Source of the DNA: Myxococcaceae bacterium
GTDB taxonomy: Bacteria > Myxococcota > Myxococcia > Myxococcales > Myxococcaceae
Direction: 5' to 3'
Length of the DNA stretch: 46,147 nt
Assembly: GCA_016926755.1 (NCBI GenBank)
Contig: JAFGNZ010000280.1
Span: forward strand, 1 to 46,147
The translations under genes and the position numbers were made by a program. The notes under the pieces are model-generated. The model did not search any database, was not told the origin of the DNA, and was given only the letters and a program-made list of their open reading frames with translations. This document shows positions 33,715 through 42,291 of the stretch, in pieces; the first letter of the stretch is position 1, and every line of letters starts with the position of its first letter.

Positions 33715-35727
33715 CTAGAAGGGCAGCCAGTCCGGCTTGACGCTCTTGGGGTTGCTCAGCGCGTAGGCCAGCTGTGCCTTCAGGTCCCCGTAGGCCAGGT
33801 GATCCAGGTAGATGGATTCGATCTTCTTCTGGCCCAGCTTCAGGTCCGACTTCTTGCCGGTGGAGGTGTTGATGGCCACCAGGTTGTCGCCGCCGTTGTA
33901 GGAGACCTGGTAGTTCTGCCCGTTCACCGTCACCTGCTCGAGGAAGCGCAGATCCTTGGGGACGTCCGTGGTGACGTTGGTGCCGCGCGAGCCCGGCACG
34001 CGCATGTCATCCAGGAAGTTCCTCAGGAAGTCGCGCGTCACCTGGCGCGTCTGCTTGTCCAGGATGGGGTCCACCTTCGCGTCATACCCGAAGCCCAGCG
34101 TGCTGTTGCCCTGCTTGGGGTTGTCCAGGTTCCACGTGGGCACGCTCAGCATGAACTGGTTGGCGCCCGGCGAGGTGCGGTCCCGGAAGTCCGCCGCGCC
34201 GGTCCCGTTGTCCTTGAGGAAGGTGTACCCGTTGATCGCGTTCCACAGGACGTTGGTGGAGTCCAGCTGGCCGGTGGGCAGCGGCTTCGAGGAGCCCACG
34301 GCGTTGGACGGGTGGTTGGAGTCCGGGCTCGCCAGCGCCGCGCCGATCTGCGGCAGGTTGTTCTTCGCGTAGCCCATCGGCAGGTTGTCCAGCGAGCCGC
34401 CATCCGTCAGGTGGATGCTGCGGCCGGTGGTCGGATCCACCATCTGCACCGGCTCGAAGACGCCGGGGATGGCCATGGAGGCGCGCATCGCCAGCGCCAC
34501 CGGCGTGTCCGGCGTCGTCTCCTGGCTGAAGACGAAGATGCGATCCTTGTTGGTGGGGAACCCGTTGGGGGCCGCGCTGTCGTAGCTCTTGGCGGCCACC
34601 AGCTGCAGCGGCACCTTCAGGTCCGCGAAGGTGACGGGCCGGTCCTTGATGCCGGTCAGCTCGCGCAGCTTCGAGTCGAACATGTCATACGCGGCCTGCC
34701 CGTTGAGCAGCCCGCCGTCCTTCATGTCCAGATCGAAGTCGTAGAACTTCTGCAGCCGCGGATCCTTGGCGATGTCGTCGATCTGCTGGGGCGAGGCGCC
34801 CGTGGCCGCGAAGGCCGCCGCGATGGAGCCCGCCGAGGTGCCCGTCAGGCTGGTGGGCACCACGCCCAGCTCCCGCATCTCCGCGATCATCGCCGCGTAG
34901 CGCTTGCCCTTGCCGCCGCCGCCCTGCAGGCTCATGTGCACGCCAATGGGCTTGCCGTCCTGGATGGGCATGCCCAGCTCGGCGCGGCGCGCGGCCACCG
35001 CCTGCTGGTACGCCTGGGCCTGCGCGGCCCCGTCCGGCTTGCCGCCGAAGAGGAAGTCCAGCGGCTCGGGCGGCTTCGTCACCGGCGCGCCCGTGGCCAG
35101 CTTGGAGGCGGAGATCTTCCCGCCCGGCAGCTCCTTGGCCATGAACTGCGGGTCCACCCACAGGTGGCCCGGCTTGGGCGCGGTGGCGCGCGTGTAGCCG
35201 TACTTCGCCGTCAGGTCTCCCTCGGCCTTGGCCAGCGCCGCCTTCACCTCGGCGTGGCGCGGGTGGCTGGGGGGCACCAGCTCCAGCTCCGTGGCCAGCG
35301 AGCGCACCTTCGACAGCGTCTCCCGGAAGTCCTGCGTCTGCCCCACGAGCTGCTTGGCCTCGTCGTCGCGGATCTTCTGCGGCACCACCCGCTCGAGGAT
35401 CTTCCGGACCTGGCCCAGGTCCACCTTCAGCAGCTTGTCGAGCGGGATCTGCAGCGGCTTGCCGGTGAGGGTGATGCCCTCCCACGGCTTGGCGCCCGCG
35501 GCCGCCGGTCGCTCGGGCAGCTTCGCCTCGAAGGTGTCCACCAGCCGATCAACGTGCTTGTCCAGCCGATCCAGGTGCTTGTCGACCTGGTTGGCGATGC
35601 GCTGCAGCCCCTGGCCCAGCTTCGCCAGGGGGTTGGAATGCTCTGACTTCTGCGTCTGCGGTGCCTGTGTCTCCTGGGAGGTTCGCCGCGGCGAACCAGG
35701 AGCAGGCGGGTTCAATTTGACGGACAT
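33715..35727 (-). CDS. patatin-like phospholipase
   Basis: A 670-residue protein with a C-terminal half of the patatin fold, a Ser-Asp dyad phospholipase A or lipid acyl hydrolase. The oxyanion-hole segment is LQGGGGKGKR (269-276), the nucleophile elbow GTSAG (296-300, Ser298), and the dyad Asp442 in TDGGSLDNLP. The middle carries typical MASMAIPGVFEPV (RASMAIPGVFEPVQM). The N-terminal 200 residues have no signal peptide; residues 47-67 contain a heptad-like repeat (DKHLDRLDKHVDRLVD). Such an architecture recalls secreted patatin effectors (ExoU-like), but a secretion route is not shown. The ATG at 35727 has GGAG at good spacing. A hairpin follows the stop. Confidence 0.88.
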   Translation of the reverse strand: MSVKLNPPAPGSPRRTSQETQAPQTQKSEHSNPLAKLGQGLQRIANQVDKHLDRLDKHVDRLVDTFEAKLPERPAAAGAKPWEGITLTGKPLQIPLDKLLKVDLGQVRKILERVVPQKIRDDEAKQLVGQTQDFRETLSKVRSLATELELVPPSHPRHAEVKAALAKAEGDLTAKYGYTRATAPKPGHLWVDPQFMAKELPGGKISASKLATGAPVTKPPEPLDFLFGGKPDGAAQAQAYQQAVAARRAELGMPIQDGKPIGVHMSLQGGGGKGKRYAAMIAEMRELGVVPTSLTGTSAGSIAAAFAATGASPQQIDDIAKDPRLQKFYDFDLDMKDGGLLNGQAAYDMFDSKLRELTGIKDRPVTFADLKVPLQLVAAKSYDSAAPNGFPTNKDRIFVFSQETTPDTPVALAMRASMAIPGVFEPVQMVDPTTGRSIHLTDGGSLDNLPMGYAKNNLPQIGAALASPDSNHPSNAVGSSKPLPTGQLDSTNVLWNAINGYTFLKDNGTGAADFRDRTSPGANQFMLSVPTWNLDNPKQGNSTLGFGYDAKVDPILDKQTRQVTRDFLRNFLDDMRVPGSRGTNVTTDVPKDLRFLEQVTVNGQNYQVSYNGGDNLVAINTSTGKKSDLKLGQKKIESIYLDHLAYGDLKAQLAYALSNPKSVKPDWLPF

Positions 35728-35888
35728 GAGGGTGCTCCGGTCCGGAATCTTTCGAAGGAGTGGATCAGCTTGTCCCATTATCGGCCCGGGGCTGTCGGAT
35801 GTTGTGTCAGAATGGTGGTTTCCGCACCTACATCTCCGGCAAGCAAATTGCTTCACGAGCGCCCGGAACCTGATCGGAGGTCCCTCTC

Positions 35889-36215
35889 GTGGAGGTCGGC
35901 GTGGCGCGGTGCAGCATCCCCAATGAGTCCATCGTCTCTCGTGCAGTCACCTTGTTTCCGAGCGATACGGTGCTCGCCGGGCTCCAGCTGATGCAGCGCT
36001 ACGGGCTGGGAGTGCTGCCGGTGGTGGACGAGGCCTGTGGGGAGCTGCTCGGCGAGGTGACGGAGGAGGAGCTTTGTTGCGTTGCGTCACGGCTCCCGTT
36101 GCTGCGGCTCTCTGAAGTCCTGGCGGCCAAGGCGCGCGGTGGAGGCGAAGGAATCACCCCGGGCGAGGAACTCGAAAGGGCCGCGGTGGGAAGCGCCGGG
36201 GCCTGGCTGCACTGA
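35889..36215 (+). CDS. small single-CBS-domain protein
   Basis: A 108-residue protein starting at a GTG. The segment SRAVTLFPSDTVLAGLQLMQRYGLGVLPVVDEACGELLGEVTEEEL is one CBS motif, normally found in pairs that bind adenine nucleotides; here only one is present, so it would have to dimerise. The last 30 residues are not conserved-looking. A start further upstream is possible. It is divergent from the patatin gene. Confidence 0.6.
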   Translation: MEVGVARCSIPNESIVSRAVTLFPSDTVLAGLQLMQRYGLGVLPVVDEACGELLGEVTEEELCCVASRLPLLRLSEVLAAKARGGGEGITPGEELERAAVGSAGAWLH

Positions 36216-36392
36216 GATGGTGGCTCGTAGACGTAACACCGACTCCAGCCCACCTGCTATTGAACACCCCTGGAGTGGGAATGCCACCTCTCCAACGGGT
36301 AGCCCTTGAGGGTGGGCTGCAATCTCGCGCGCAAGCACCAGCCTGATGCCCGTAGCCCCGCGATCCCGCGTGGGCCATGAGGAGGCGTGGAC

Positions 36393-37067
36393 ATGAAGGC
36401 AGTAGCGATCATCCTCGCTGCGGGCGAGGCCCGGCGGATGGCCCACCCCAAGGCGCTCATCGAACATGAAGGGGGCAGGAGCTTCCTCCAGTCGCTCGCA
36501 TCCACCTTTGGCAAGGCGGGCTGCGCGCTGCTGGGAGTCATTGGCAAGGACGCGGAGGCCGTGCGCGAGCAGCACCCCGCGCTGATGCTGGTGGAGAGCC
36601 CGCGCTGGCAGGACGGGCCCATGGCGTCCATCAAGGCGGGGCTGGAAGTCGCCCTGGAGGAGGGCGCGGACGTGGTGCTGCTCCACCCGGTGGACATGCC
36701 CGCGGTGCGGGCCTCCACGCTCAAGGCGCTGCTCAAGGCGATGGGAGAGGCGGACGAGGCGCTGCGGCCGGAGTTCGAGGGCGCGCCGGGCTACCCGGTG
36801 ATGCTGTCGCGCGGGCTGGCCGAGCAGCTGATGGGCTCCAGCGTGGCGCAGCTGGACGCGGCGCTCCAGGGCGTGAAGGTGCGGCGCGTGTCGGTGAAGG
36901 ATCCGGGGGTGGTGGTCAACATCAACACGCCGGAGACGTACGAGCGGCTCTTCGGGATGCAGCCGCGGCTGGCACCTCCGCCGAAGCGGCGCGCGAAGAA
37001 GGCCGGCCAGGCGGCACTGCCGATACCCCCCTCCGGGATGGAGCTGTCCGCCGCCCCGGAGGAGTAG
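36393..37067 (+). CDS. MobA-like nucleotidyltransferase
   Basis: A 224-residue enzyme of the NTP-transferase (MobA/MocA) fold. It has the signature AIILAAGEARRMAHPKALIEHEGG (G-rich NTP loop and Lys), then VIGKDAEAVRE, the metal-binding VVLLHPVDMPAV (the HPVDMP resembles the DxPxV motif), and APGYPVMLSRGL. Relatives transfer nucleotides to the molybdenum cofactor (CMP or GMP) or make activated sugars; the residues fit MocA-like proteins best, but no molybdenum gene is near. The C-terminal 35 residues are Pro/Lys-rich and not part of the fold. GGAGG precedes the ATG at 36393; a GTG just before is less likely. Confidence 0.8.
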   Translation: MKAVAIILAAGEARRMAHPKALIEHEGGRSFLQSLASTFGKAGCALLGVIGKDAEAVREQHPALMLVESPRWQDGPMASIKAGLEVALEEGADVVLLHPVDMPAVRASTLKALLKAMGEADEALRPEFEGAPGYPVMLSRGLAEQLMGSSVAQLDAALQGVKVRRVSVKDPGVVVNINTPETYERLFGMQPRLAPPPKRRAKKAGQAALPIPPSGMELSAAPEE

Positions 37068-37079
37068 GTCGAGGGCACG

Positions 37080-37107
37080 GTCCCTCTCCTGGAGACGGGA
37101 GGGGGAC
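37080..37107. terminator. hairpin between convergent genes
   Basis: GTCCCTCTCC pairs with GGAGGGGGAC across an 8-base loop (10 bp with one G-T pair). It lies between the convergent stops at 37067 and 37123 and may end both transcripts. No T-run. Confidence 0.45.
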
Positions 37108-37122
37108 GTGCCGGGCTCGGAG

Positions 37123-38055
37123 TCAGAAGGAGAGGCCGAGGCCGAGGTACGGGCCGCCGAAGGCGTCCATGTGCTCCACGTCGTCCACGATGCCCTGGTC
37201 GTTCAGGTAGAGCGCCCGCCACCCGCCGCGCAGCGCCAGCGCCTTGACGCGGAGGGCGAGCCCGGCCTGGAGATCCACCTGCTGGTGCGGGAACGGGACG
37301 ACGTGCGCCCGCACCTCGCCGTCCAGGGCGCCCAGCAGACACCCCTCCAGCGAGAGCGCGAGGCTGGGGGCCGTGATGGACACGTCTGGCGCGTAGGCGC
37401 CGCTGAGCCCCCCCTCCAGGCGCAGGCGCACGTTCTGGCGGGCGACCAGGGCGTAGGTGAGGTGCAGGTTCGCCAGGGTGATCTCGTCGGTGCCGGGCGT
37501 CCCGTCATCCGTGGGCAGGGTCAGCCTCGTGCCGCGCACGTCCAGGCCCATGCGCTCGCCCTCGATGCCCAGGAAGAGCTCCACCGAGGAGCCACCGCCC
37601 ATGGCGCCACCATTCACCCCGAAGCGGAGACCGGTGTGGTTCACCTCCGCGGCGGCGCTCACCTGGGCCGAGGCGACCGCGGGCTCATCACTCAGCGGGG
37701 CGACCACGGTGCGCGAGGACGGGCGCTCGGGCGGCAGCTCCGGGGCCACGTAGTACGTCGTGCGCACCCGGCGCGGGGTGGCCAGGTGCTCCAGCAGGGA
37801 CAGCACGCCCGTGACGACCTGGGCGCCGGAGCTGCTCGAGCTCGAGCGAGAGGAGTACGACGTGTCGTCATCGTCGTCATCGTCCGACGAGGACTCCTCG
37901 CCCACCGCGGTGGCGTCGTGGACCTTGCTCTTCTTCTCCTTCTTCGTGGAGCTGCTCGAGCTGGAGCGCTTGCCGAAGCGCGCCTCGGCGGCCGAGGGGG
38001 AGAAGATCAGCCCGGCGACAGCCGCGGCACACAGCACGTTCCGAAGAGAGGGCAC
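37123..38055 (-). CDS. putative outer-membrane beta-barrel with Ser/Asp-rich linker (copy 1)
   Basis: A 310-residue exported protein, starting at GTG (AGGAG 7 bases before). The signal peptide VPSLRNVLCAAAVAGLIFSPSAAEA is followed by RFGKRSSSSSSTKKEKKSK, an Asp run (SSSDDDDDDDTSYSSRSSSSSS) and then about 200 residues of amphipathic strands (VELFLGIEGERMGLDVRG, VRLRLEGGLSGAYAPDV, ALALRGGWRALYLNDQG). It ends AFGGPYLGLGLSF with a final Phe, the usual signal for outer-membrane barrel insertion. The neighbour at 38140-38970 is a clear paralogue. The Ser/Asp run may bind metal ions or form a surface brush (inference). No family is recognised. Confidence 0.72.
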   Translation of the reverse strand: MPSLRNVLCAAAVAGLIFSPSAAEARFGKRSSSSSSTKKEKKSKVHDATAVGEESSSDDDDDDDTSYSSRSSSSSSGAQVVTGVLSLLEHLATPRRVRTTYYVAPELPPERPSSRTVVAPLSDEPAVASAQVSAAAEVNHTGLRFGVNGGAMGGGSSVELFLGIEGERMGLDVRGTRLTLPTDDGTPGTDEITLANLHLTYALVARQNVRLRLEGGLSGAYAPDVSITAPSLALSLEGCLLGALDGEVRAHVVPFPHQQVDLQAGLALRVKALALRGGWRALYLNDQGIVDDVEHMDAFGGPYLGLGLSF

Positions 38056-38139
38056 GGTGCGACTCCTGGGAGGATGCGCGAGAGAACTGGCCTCGGGCAG
38101 CCCAGACGGAGGCGGGGCCGGAATATTCACGCCGCCTGT

Positions 38140-38970
38140 TCAGAAGGCGAAGCCGAGGCCGAGGTACGGGCCGCCGAAGGCGTCCTCGTGCACCACGTCA
38201 TCCACGAGCCCGTTGTCGTTCAGGTACAGCGCCCGCCACCCGCCGCGTAGCACCAGGTAGTTGAGGTGGACGGCCAGCCCGGCCTGCGCATCCAGCTGCC
38301 GGTGGGGATAGGGCGTGCCCTGCGCGCGCAGCTCCAGGTCCAGCGCGCCCGCGAGGCAGGCCTCGAACGAGAGGGCGAGGCTGGGGCCCAGCACGGTGAG
38401 GTCCGGCGCGTGCGCGCTGCTGATGCCCCCCTCCACCCGCAGGCGCGCCTTCTCGTGGGTGAGGAGCGCCACGGTGAGGTGCAGGTTCGTCAGGTTGATG
38501 TTGTCCACCCCCCTCGTCCCATCATCCGTGGGGATCAGCAGCCCGAGGGCCCGGCCGTCGAGGCCCACCCGCTCGCCCTCGACGGAGAGGAAGGCGCTCA
38601 GCCCGGCCACGGTGTTCATGGCCGCGCCGTCCACGCCCAGCCTCACGTAGGTGGGGGAGGGCTGCGGGGCCGCGGCGCGCAGCTCCCCCTGGGGCGCGGG
38701 CGGCGGAGTCGACACGGAGGTGCCCACGCGCGCCTCGAGGAAGATGGCGAAGAGCAGCTCCACCAGGAACGAGCCCGCGGAGGACGAGCGGCTGCGCGGC
38801 GCATCGTCATCATCGTCGTCATCGTCGCCCACCGCCGAGGCGTCGTGGGTCTTCTTGTCGGAGGACTCGCTCGAGGTGGAGCGCTTGCCGAAGCGCGCCT
38901 CCGCGCTCGGGGCCGAGAGGAGCACGCCGACGGTGAGCGCGGCGCACAGCAGGTTCCGGATGGACGGCAC
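38140..38970 (-). CDS. putative outer-membrane beta-barrel with Ser/Asp-rich linker (copy 2)
   Basis: A 276-residue paralogue of the preceding protein, starting at GTG with GAGGAG 7 bases before. It has the same signal peptide type (VPSIRNLLCAALTVGVLLSAPSAEARFGKR), a Ser run, an Asp run (GDDDDDDDD) and the same end (AFGGPYLGLGFAF). The C-terminal 60 residues and their DNA are nearly identical between the two. The strand ALVGL-type segments include LSVEGERVGLDGRAL and ARLRVEGGISSAHAPD. It precedes copy 1 by 84 bases on the same strand, so a tandem duplication and probable operon. Function unknown. Confidence 0.72.
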   Translation of the reverse strand: MPSIRNLLCAALTVGVLLSAPSAEARFGKRSTSSESSDKKTHDASAVGDDDDDDDDAPRSRSSSAGSFLVELLFAIFLEARVGTSVSTPPPAPQGELRAAAPQPSPTYVRLGVDGAAMNTVAGLSAFLSVEGERVGLDGRALGLLIPTDDGTRGVDNINLTNLHLTVALLTHEKARLRVEGGISSAHAPDLTVLGPSLALSFEACLAGALDLELRAQGTPYPHRQLDAQAGLAVHLNYLVLRGGWRALYLNDNGLVDDVVHEDAFGGPYLGLGFAF

Positions 38971-39039
38971 GGTCCAACTCCTCGGGCAGGAGGGCCGCCA
39001 TGGTTCGGCCGGACGCATGGGCGGGGTGCCTGCTCGGAG

Positions 39040-39058
39040 GCATTTAAAACGCAAATGC
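39040..39058. promoter_or_regulatory. AT-rich palindrome GCATTT-N7-AAATGC
   Basis: Perfect 6-bp arms in an otherwise GC-rich region, located about 70 bases from both divergent starts (38970 minus, 39126 plus). A weak sigma-70-like pair TTGCCT...TTTTAA lies across it on the minus strand. Candidate operator/promoter. Confidence 0.4.
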
Positions 39059-39125
39059 AGGCGGGCAGGCAAGCCACCCGTGAGTGCTGGTGACGCGTTC
39101 CTCACACAGCTATGTGGGGGACACC

Positions 39126-39776
39126 ATGGACAGTGCGAACTCGGATTCCTCCCGCTCCATCTTCGAGCACCGGGACTTCCGCCTGTACCAGGTGGCGCGC
39201 CTCTTCATGACGCTGGGCGTGCAGATGCAGTCGGTGGCGGTGGGCCTGCACGTGTACAGCCTCACCCGCTCCCCGCTCGATCTGGGGTACGTAGGGCTCG
39301 CACAGTTCCTTCCCGCCATCGCCCTCTCGCTGGTGACGGGGGACACGGCGGATCGGCATGACCGGCGAGGCGTGCTGCTGGGCTGCTACAGCACGATGGT
39401 GGCGGGCGCGCTGCTGCTCTTCGGGGTGGCGACGATGGTGTTCGGGGTGTCGCGGAGCCTGGTGCTGTCGCTCGCGGCCCTGGTGGTGCTGGGCGCCACG
39501 GACATGGTGAGCGTCGTCATTCGCCAGACGCTGGTGCAGCTCGCCACGCCGCCGGAGATGCGAGGCCGGGTGAGCGCGGTGAACATGGTGTTCATCGGCG
39601 CCTCCAACGAGCTGGGCGACTTCGAGTCCGGCCTCACCGCCGAGTGGTTCGGCGTGGTGCCCGCGGTGATGATCGGCGGAGTGGGCACCTGCGTGGTGGT
39701 GGCGCTGTGGGCGTGGCTCTTCCCGGAGCTGCGCCGCATTGGCAGCGCCGACGAGGTGAAGCCGCTGAGCACGTGA
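39126..39776 (+). CDS. MFS transporter missing its middle half
   Basis: A 216-residue protein of the MFS (EntS/DHA3-like) group, starting at an ATG with GGGGG before it. It has the N-terminal half start FEHRDFRLYQVARLFMTLGVQMQSVAVGLHVYSLTRSPLDLGYVGLAQFLPAIALSLVTGDTADRHDRRGVL, i.e. TM1-TM3 and the A-motif-like DTADRHDRR. After VAGALLL it continues directly with FGVATMVFGVSRSLVLSLAALVVLGATDMVSVVIRQTLVQLATPPEMRGRVSAVNMVFIGASNELGDFESG, which is TM9-TM11 of full members. About 190 residues are lost in frame, so the protein has about six membrane segments. It may be non-functional or form a half-size transporter. Confidence 0.7.
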   Translation: MDSANSDSSRSIFEHRDFRLYQVARLFMTLGVQMQSVAVGLHVYSLTRSPLDLGYVGLAQFLPAIALSLVTGDTADRHDRRGVLLGCYSTMVAGALLLFGVATMVFGVSRSLVLSLAALVVLGATDMVSVVIRQTLVQLATPPEMRGRVSAVNMVFIGASNELGDFESGLTAEWFGVVPAVMIGGVGTCVVVALWAWLFPELRRIGSADEVKPLST

Positions 39777-39787
39777 GCGCGCGGAGC

Positions 39788-40672
39788 TCAGCGCGGGCTG
39801 CTCTTCTTGCGGGACTTGCTGCCGCCGGAGGCTGGCTCCTTCTTGGCGTGGAGGGGTGGAGGTGTGGGCTCGATGGCGGCCAGGAGCGCCGCGGGGGGCA
39901 GGGGCATGGGCGAGAGCGCCAGCTCCACCCGCCGGTTGCGCAGGCGGCTCTGCGGCGAGTCCGGGGGGAGCGCCGGCCGGAAGGAGGCGTGGCCGGTGGC
40001 GCTGAGCCGCTCCGGGGCCATTCGCGTGGGGGGCTCGAGCAGGGAGCGCGTGATGGCGGTGGCGCGCGCGGAGGACAGCTCCCAGCTCGTCCCCGCGGTG
40101 CCCGCACCGGCGGTGGTGGGGAGCTCGTCCGTGTGCGAGGAGACCCGCACCTCGTGGCCCGCCGCCGAAGCCAGCACCGCGCCGACGCGCGCGAGCACCT
40201 CCTGGCCCTGGGGCGTCAGCGTGGCCTGGCCCGGCTCGAAGAGGAGCCGCTCGGACAGCTCCACGCGCAGGGACTCGGGCTGGGACGTGTCGAGCCAGGC
40301 GTCTCCCCGGGCCAGCTCCTCCTTCAGCTTCACCTCCAGGCCCTGGCGGGCGGCCTCACGCCGGGCGAGCTGCGCGCCCGCTTCCTGGTTCCTCCGGGCC
40401 TCGCCCTGACGCTGGGCGGTGATGCCCGTCTGATGCTGCTCCAGCAGCCTCAACCGCCGCTCCATGCTGGCGCGCAGCAGCTGGAGCTCCTCCACCCGCG
40501 CCTCGGACTCGAGCGCCTCCTGCTCGAGCTGGGTGTTGCGCTCCATCAGCGCGGAGAGGGAGCGCGAGGCCATGAGCCCACCGCCCGCGGCCAGCGCTCC
40601 CATACCCGCCAGCAGCCCCCACGGAAGCCACGCCCTGCGTCGCCGCTCCGCTGTGCTTCGGGCTGCCTCCAT
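39788..40672 (-). CDS. inner-membrane anchored OmpA-domain protein (second)
   Basis: A 294-residue protein with an Arg-rich cytoplasmic start (ERRRRAWLPWGLLAGMGALAAGGGLMAS, membrane segment about 14-34), a coiled coil (about 35-125), then an OmpA/MotB domain: VRVSSHTDELPTTAG, LSSARATAITRSL, RNRRVELALS. The usual G is replaced by S in SSHTDE. The C-terminal tail (about 35 residues) is Pro/Lys/Ser-rich. A good GGAGG precedes the ATG. It is analogous to the protein at 32727-33536, so the strain carries two such wall-binding proteins in a short distance. Confidence 0.82.
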   Translation of the reverse strand: MEAARSTAERRRRAWLPWGLLAGMGALAAGGGLMASRSLSALMERNTQLEQEALESEARVEELQLLRASMERRLRLLEQHQTGITAQRQGEARRNQEAGAQLARREAARQGLEVKLKEELARGDAWLDTSQPESLRVELSERLLFEPGQATLTPQGQEVLARVGAVLASAAGHEVRVSSHTDELPTTAGAGTAGTSWELSSARATAITRSLLEPPTRMAPERLSATGHASFRPALPPDSPQSRLRNRRVELALSPMPLPPAALLAAIEPTPPPLHAKKEPASGGSKSRKKSSPR

Positions 40673-40830
40673 GCCGGGCCTCCATGCTCGACTGTTGGAG
40701 CCCCAACGCTATCGGTCCTGCCGGGGTGGGCCTCAAGGGGGGCAGCGGTGTCGCTCTGCCCACTTCGCGCCAGAGGGTGGGACGTGGTATCCAGACTGTC
40801 CCCCCTCTTGCTTTGGAGCACAGAGAAAGC

Positions 40831-41691
40831 ATGGCTATCGGGTGCGTGGTACTGGACTTCGACGGGACCTTCACTGACGTCGTGGCGGAGGGCATGCCCT
40901 TCGTGCGCCACTTCAAGAGCCGCCTGGCGGACCTGCTGGAGCGGGCCCCGGGGGCCCTGGAAGCGGACTGGCGCGAGGAGGAGGCGGCGGTGATCGCGGG
41001 GGCGCACGCCTTCGGCTGGGACATTGGCGGTCGTGTCGTGGCGCCGGCCATCGCGGATCCGTACCTGCTCTCCAACGCCGTGGCGCGCCAGCTCATGGTC
41101 CGCTACGGCATGCTGCCGAATCCGGCCATGCGGGATGCGGCCCTCCAGGAGCTCTACCGAGAGGCGTACAAGCTCACGGGGACGGCCTTCAAGCCCGAGG
41201 CGAAGGAGGTGCTGGAGGCGCTGCTCGCCACCGGCCTGCCGGTCTGGATCGTCACCAACGCGCACACGGATCTGGTGGACGCCAAGCTGGATCGGCTGGC
41301 GCCGAAGGGGCGCGAGCGGTTGAGGGTGAAGGGCGACGCGCGCAAGTACATCATCCAGGAGCCCGAGCCGACCGACGCGCGCTTCTCGGTGCTCCCCGAG
41401 TCGCTCGACTTCGCCCCGCTGCTGCAACGCCCCGTCTACCTGCAGCGCGGCAAGTACTACGAGGCGCTGCGCGCCATCTGGGGTGAGACAGGCACCGGGC
41501 CCGAGGCGACGCTGGTGGCTGGCGACATCTACGAGCTGGATCTGGCGCTGCCGGCGGCGCTCGGGGCGCACGTGCAGTTCGTCGCGCGTGAGAACGCGCT
41601 GCCGTACGAGCTGAAGGCGATGGAACAGCTGGGCTCCCGCGGTGGGGTGGACCGGAGCCTGCGCGGCATCCTCCCCCGCCTGCGTGCCTGA
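40831..41691 (+). CDS. HAD-superfamily hydrolase
   Basis: A 286-residue haloacid-dehalogenase-type phosphatase. Motif I DFDGT (Asp9 nucleophile, Asp11) begins the protein, MAIGCVVLDFDGTFTD. A long helical cap (about 30-130) follows. Motif II is VTNAH, motif III includes a Lys, and motif IV AGDIYELD supplies the acidic metal ligands. The substrate is unknown. The ATG at 40831 was chosen; the frame extends to 40684 without support. Stand-alone gene. Confidence 0.82.
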   Translation: MAIGCVVLDFDGTFTDVVAEGMPFVRHFKSRLADLLERAPGALEADWREEEAAVIAGAHAFGWDIGGRVVAPAIADPYLLSNAVARQLMVRYGMLPNPAMRDAALQELYREAYKLTGTAFKPEAKEVLEALLATGLPVWIVTNAHTDLVDAKLDRLAPKGRERLRVKGDARKYIIQEPEPTDARFSVLPESLDFAPLLQRPVYLQRGKYYEALRAIWGETGTGPEATLVAGDIYELDLALPAALGAHVQFVARENALPYELKAMEQLGSRGGVDRSLRGILPRLRA

Positions 41692-41773
41692 GGCCGGCGC
41701 CCCGTGGCGGTGGAGTCGGGTGCGATATGGCTGGCCTCGCCCGTCGTTGAACGGGACAGAACGAGAGGAGCCC

Positions 41774-42274
41774 ATGCGATCTACCCGAATCCTTCCCCTG
41801 CTGTGCGCAGGAGTGTTCGCCGGAGCCTGCGCCACCTCCGGCGAGCTCCGCGACTTGCGCATCTTCAATGAGCGCCCGCCCCGGCCGGCCGGCTGCGAGT
41901 TCGAGGTCTTCGAGCAGCGCGAGCCCCCACGGGACTACGAGCTCATCGGGACGCTGGCCCTCACGGGCAACCAGTGGCTGGGCGAGAAGGGCCGCAAGGA
42001 GCTGCTGAGCGAGACGGTGTGCCAGGCCGGCGCGGACGCGGTCATCCTGTCTCACCCGATGGAGCGCAAGGGGGCCGCCGGGCGGCTGCGCGAGTTCGAG
42101 GCGCAGTTCATCTCCTACGAGCTCCGCTCGGGCGAGCCGGCCGCGCTGCCGGAGCTGCCGCCCGCCGAGCCGGGTGCCATCACCGCCCCTCGGGGCATGG
42201 AGTGGCCCGAGGAGTCCGTGGGCGAGGCCGTGCGCACGTGGGAGCCCAGGAAGGGCGAGTCCTCTTCGGAGTAG
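41774..42274 (+). CDS. hypothetical lipoprotein
   Basis: A 166-residue lipoprotein (MRSTRILPLLCAGVFAGAC, Cys19). The mature part contains a conserved-looking domain DYELIGTLALTGNQWLGEKGRKELLSETVCQAGADAVILSHPMERK, which resembles small beta-alpha units in periplasmic proteins (DUF4156-like or YdgH-like). AGGAG lies close to the ATG. It is followed by the trypsin-like gene after 17 bases, likely one transcript. Confidence 0.7.
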   Translation: MRSTRILPLLCAGVFAGACATSGELRDLRIFNERPPRPAGCEFEVFEQREPPRDYELIGTLALTGNQWLGEKGRKELLSETVCQAGADAVILSHPMERKGAAGRLREFEAQFISYELRSGEPAALPELPPAEPGAITAPRGMEWPEESVGEAVRTWEPRKGESSSE

Positions 42275-42291
42275 ACTGTGGGCAGCACTCG

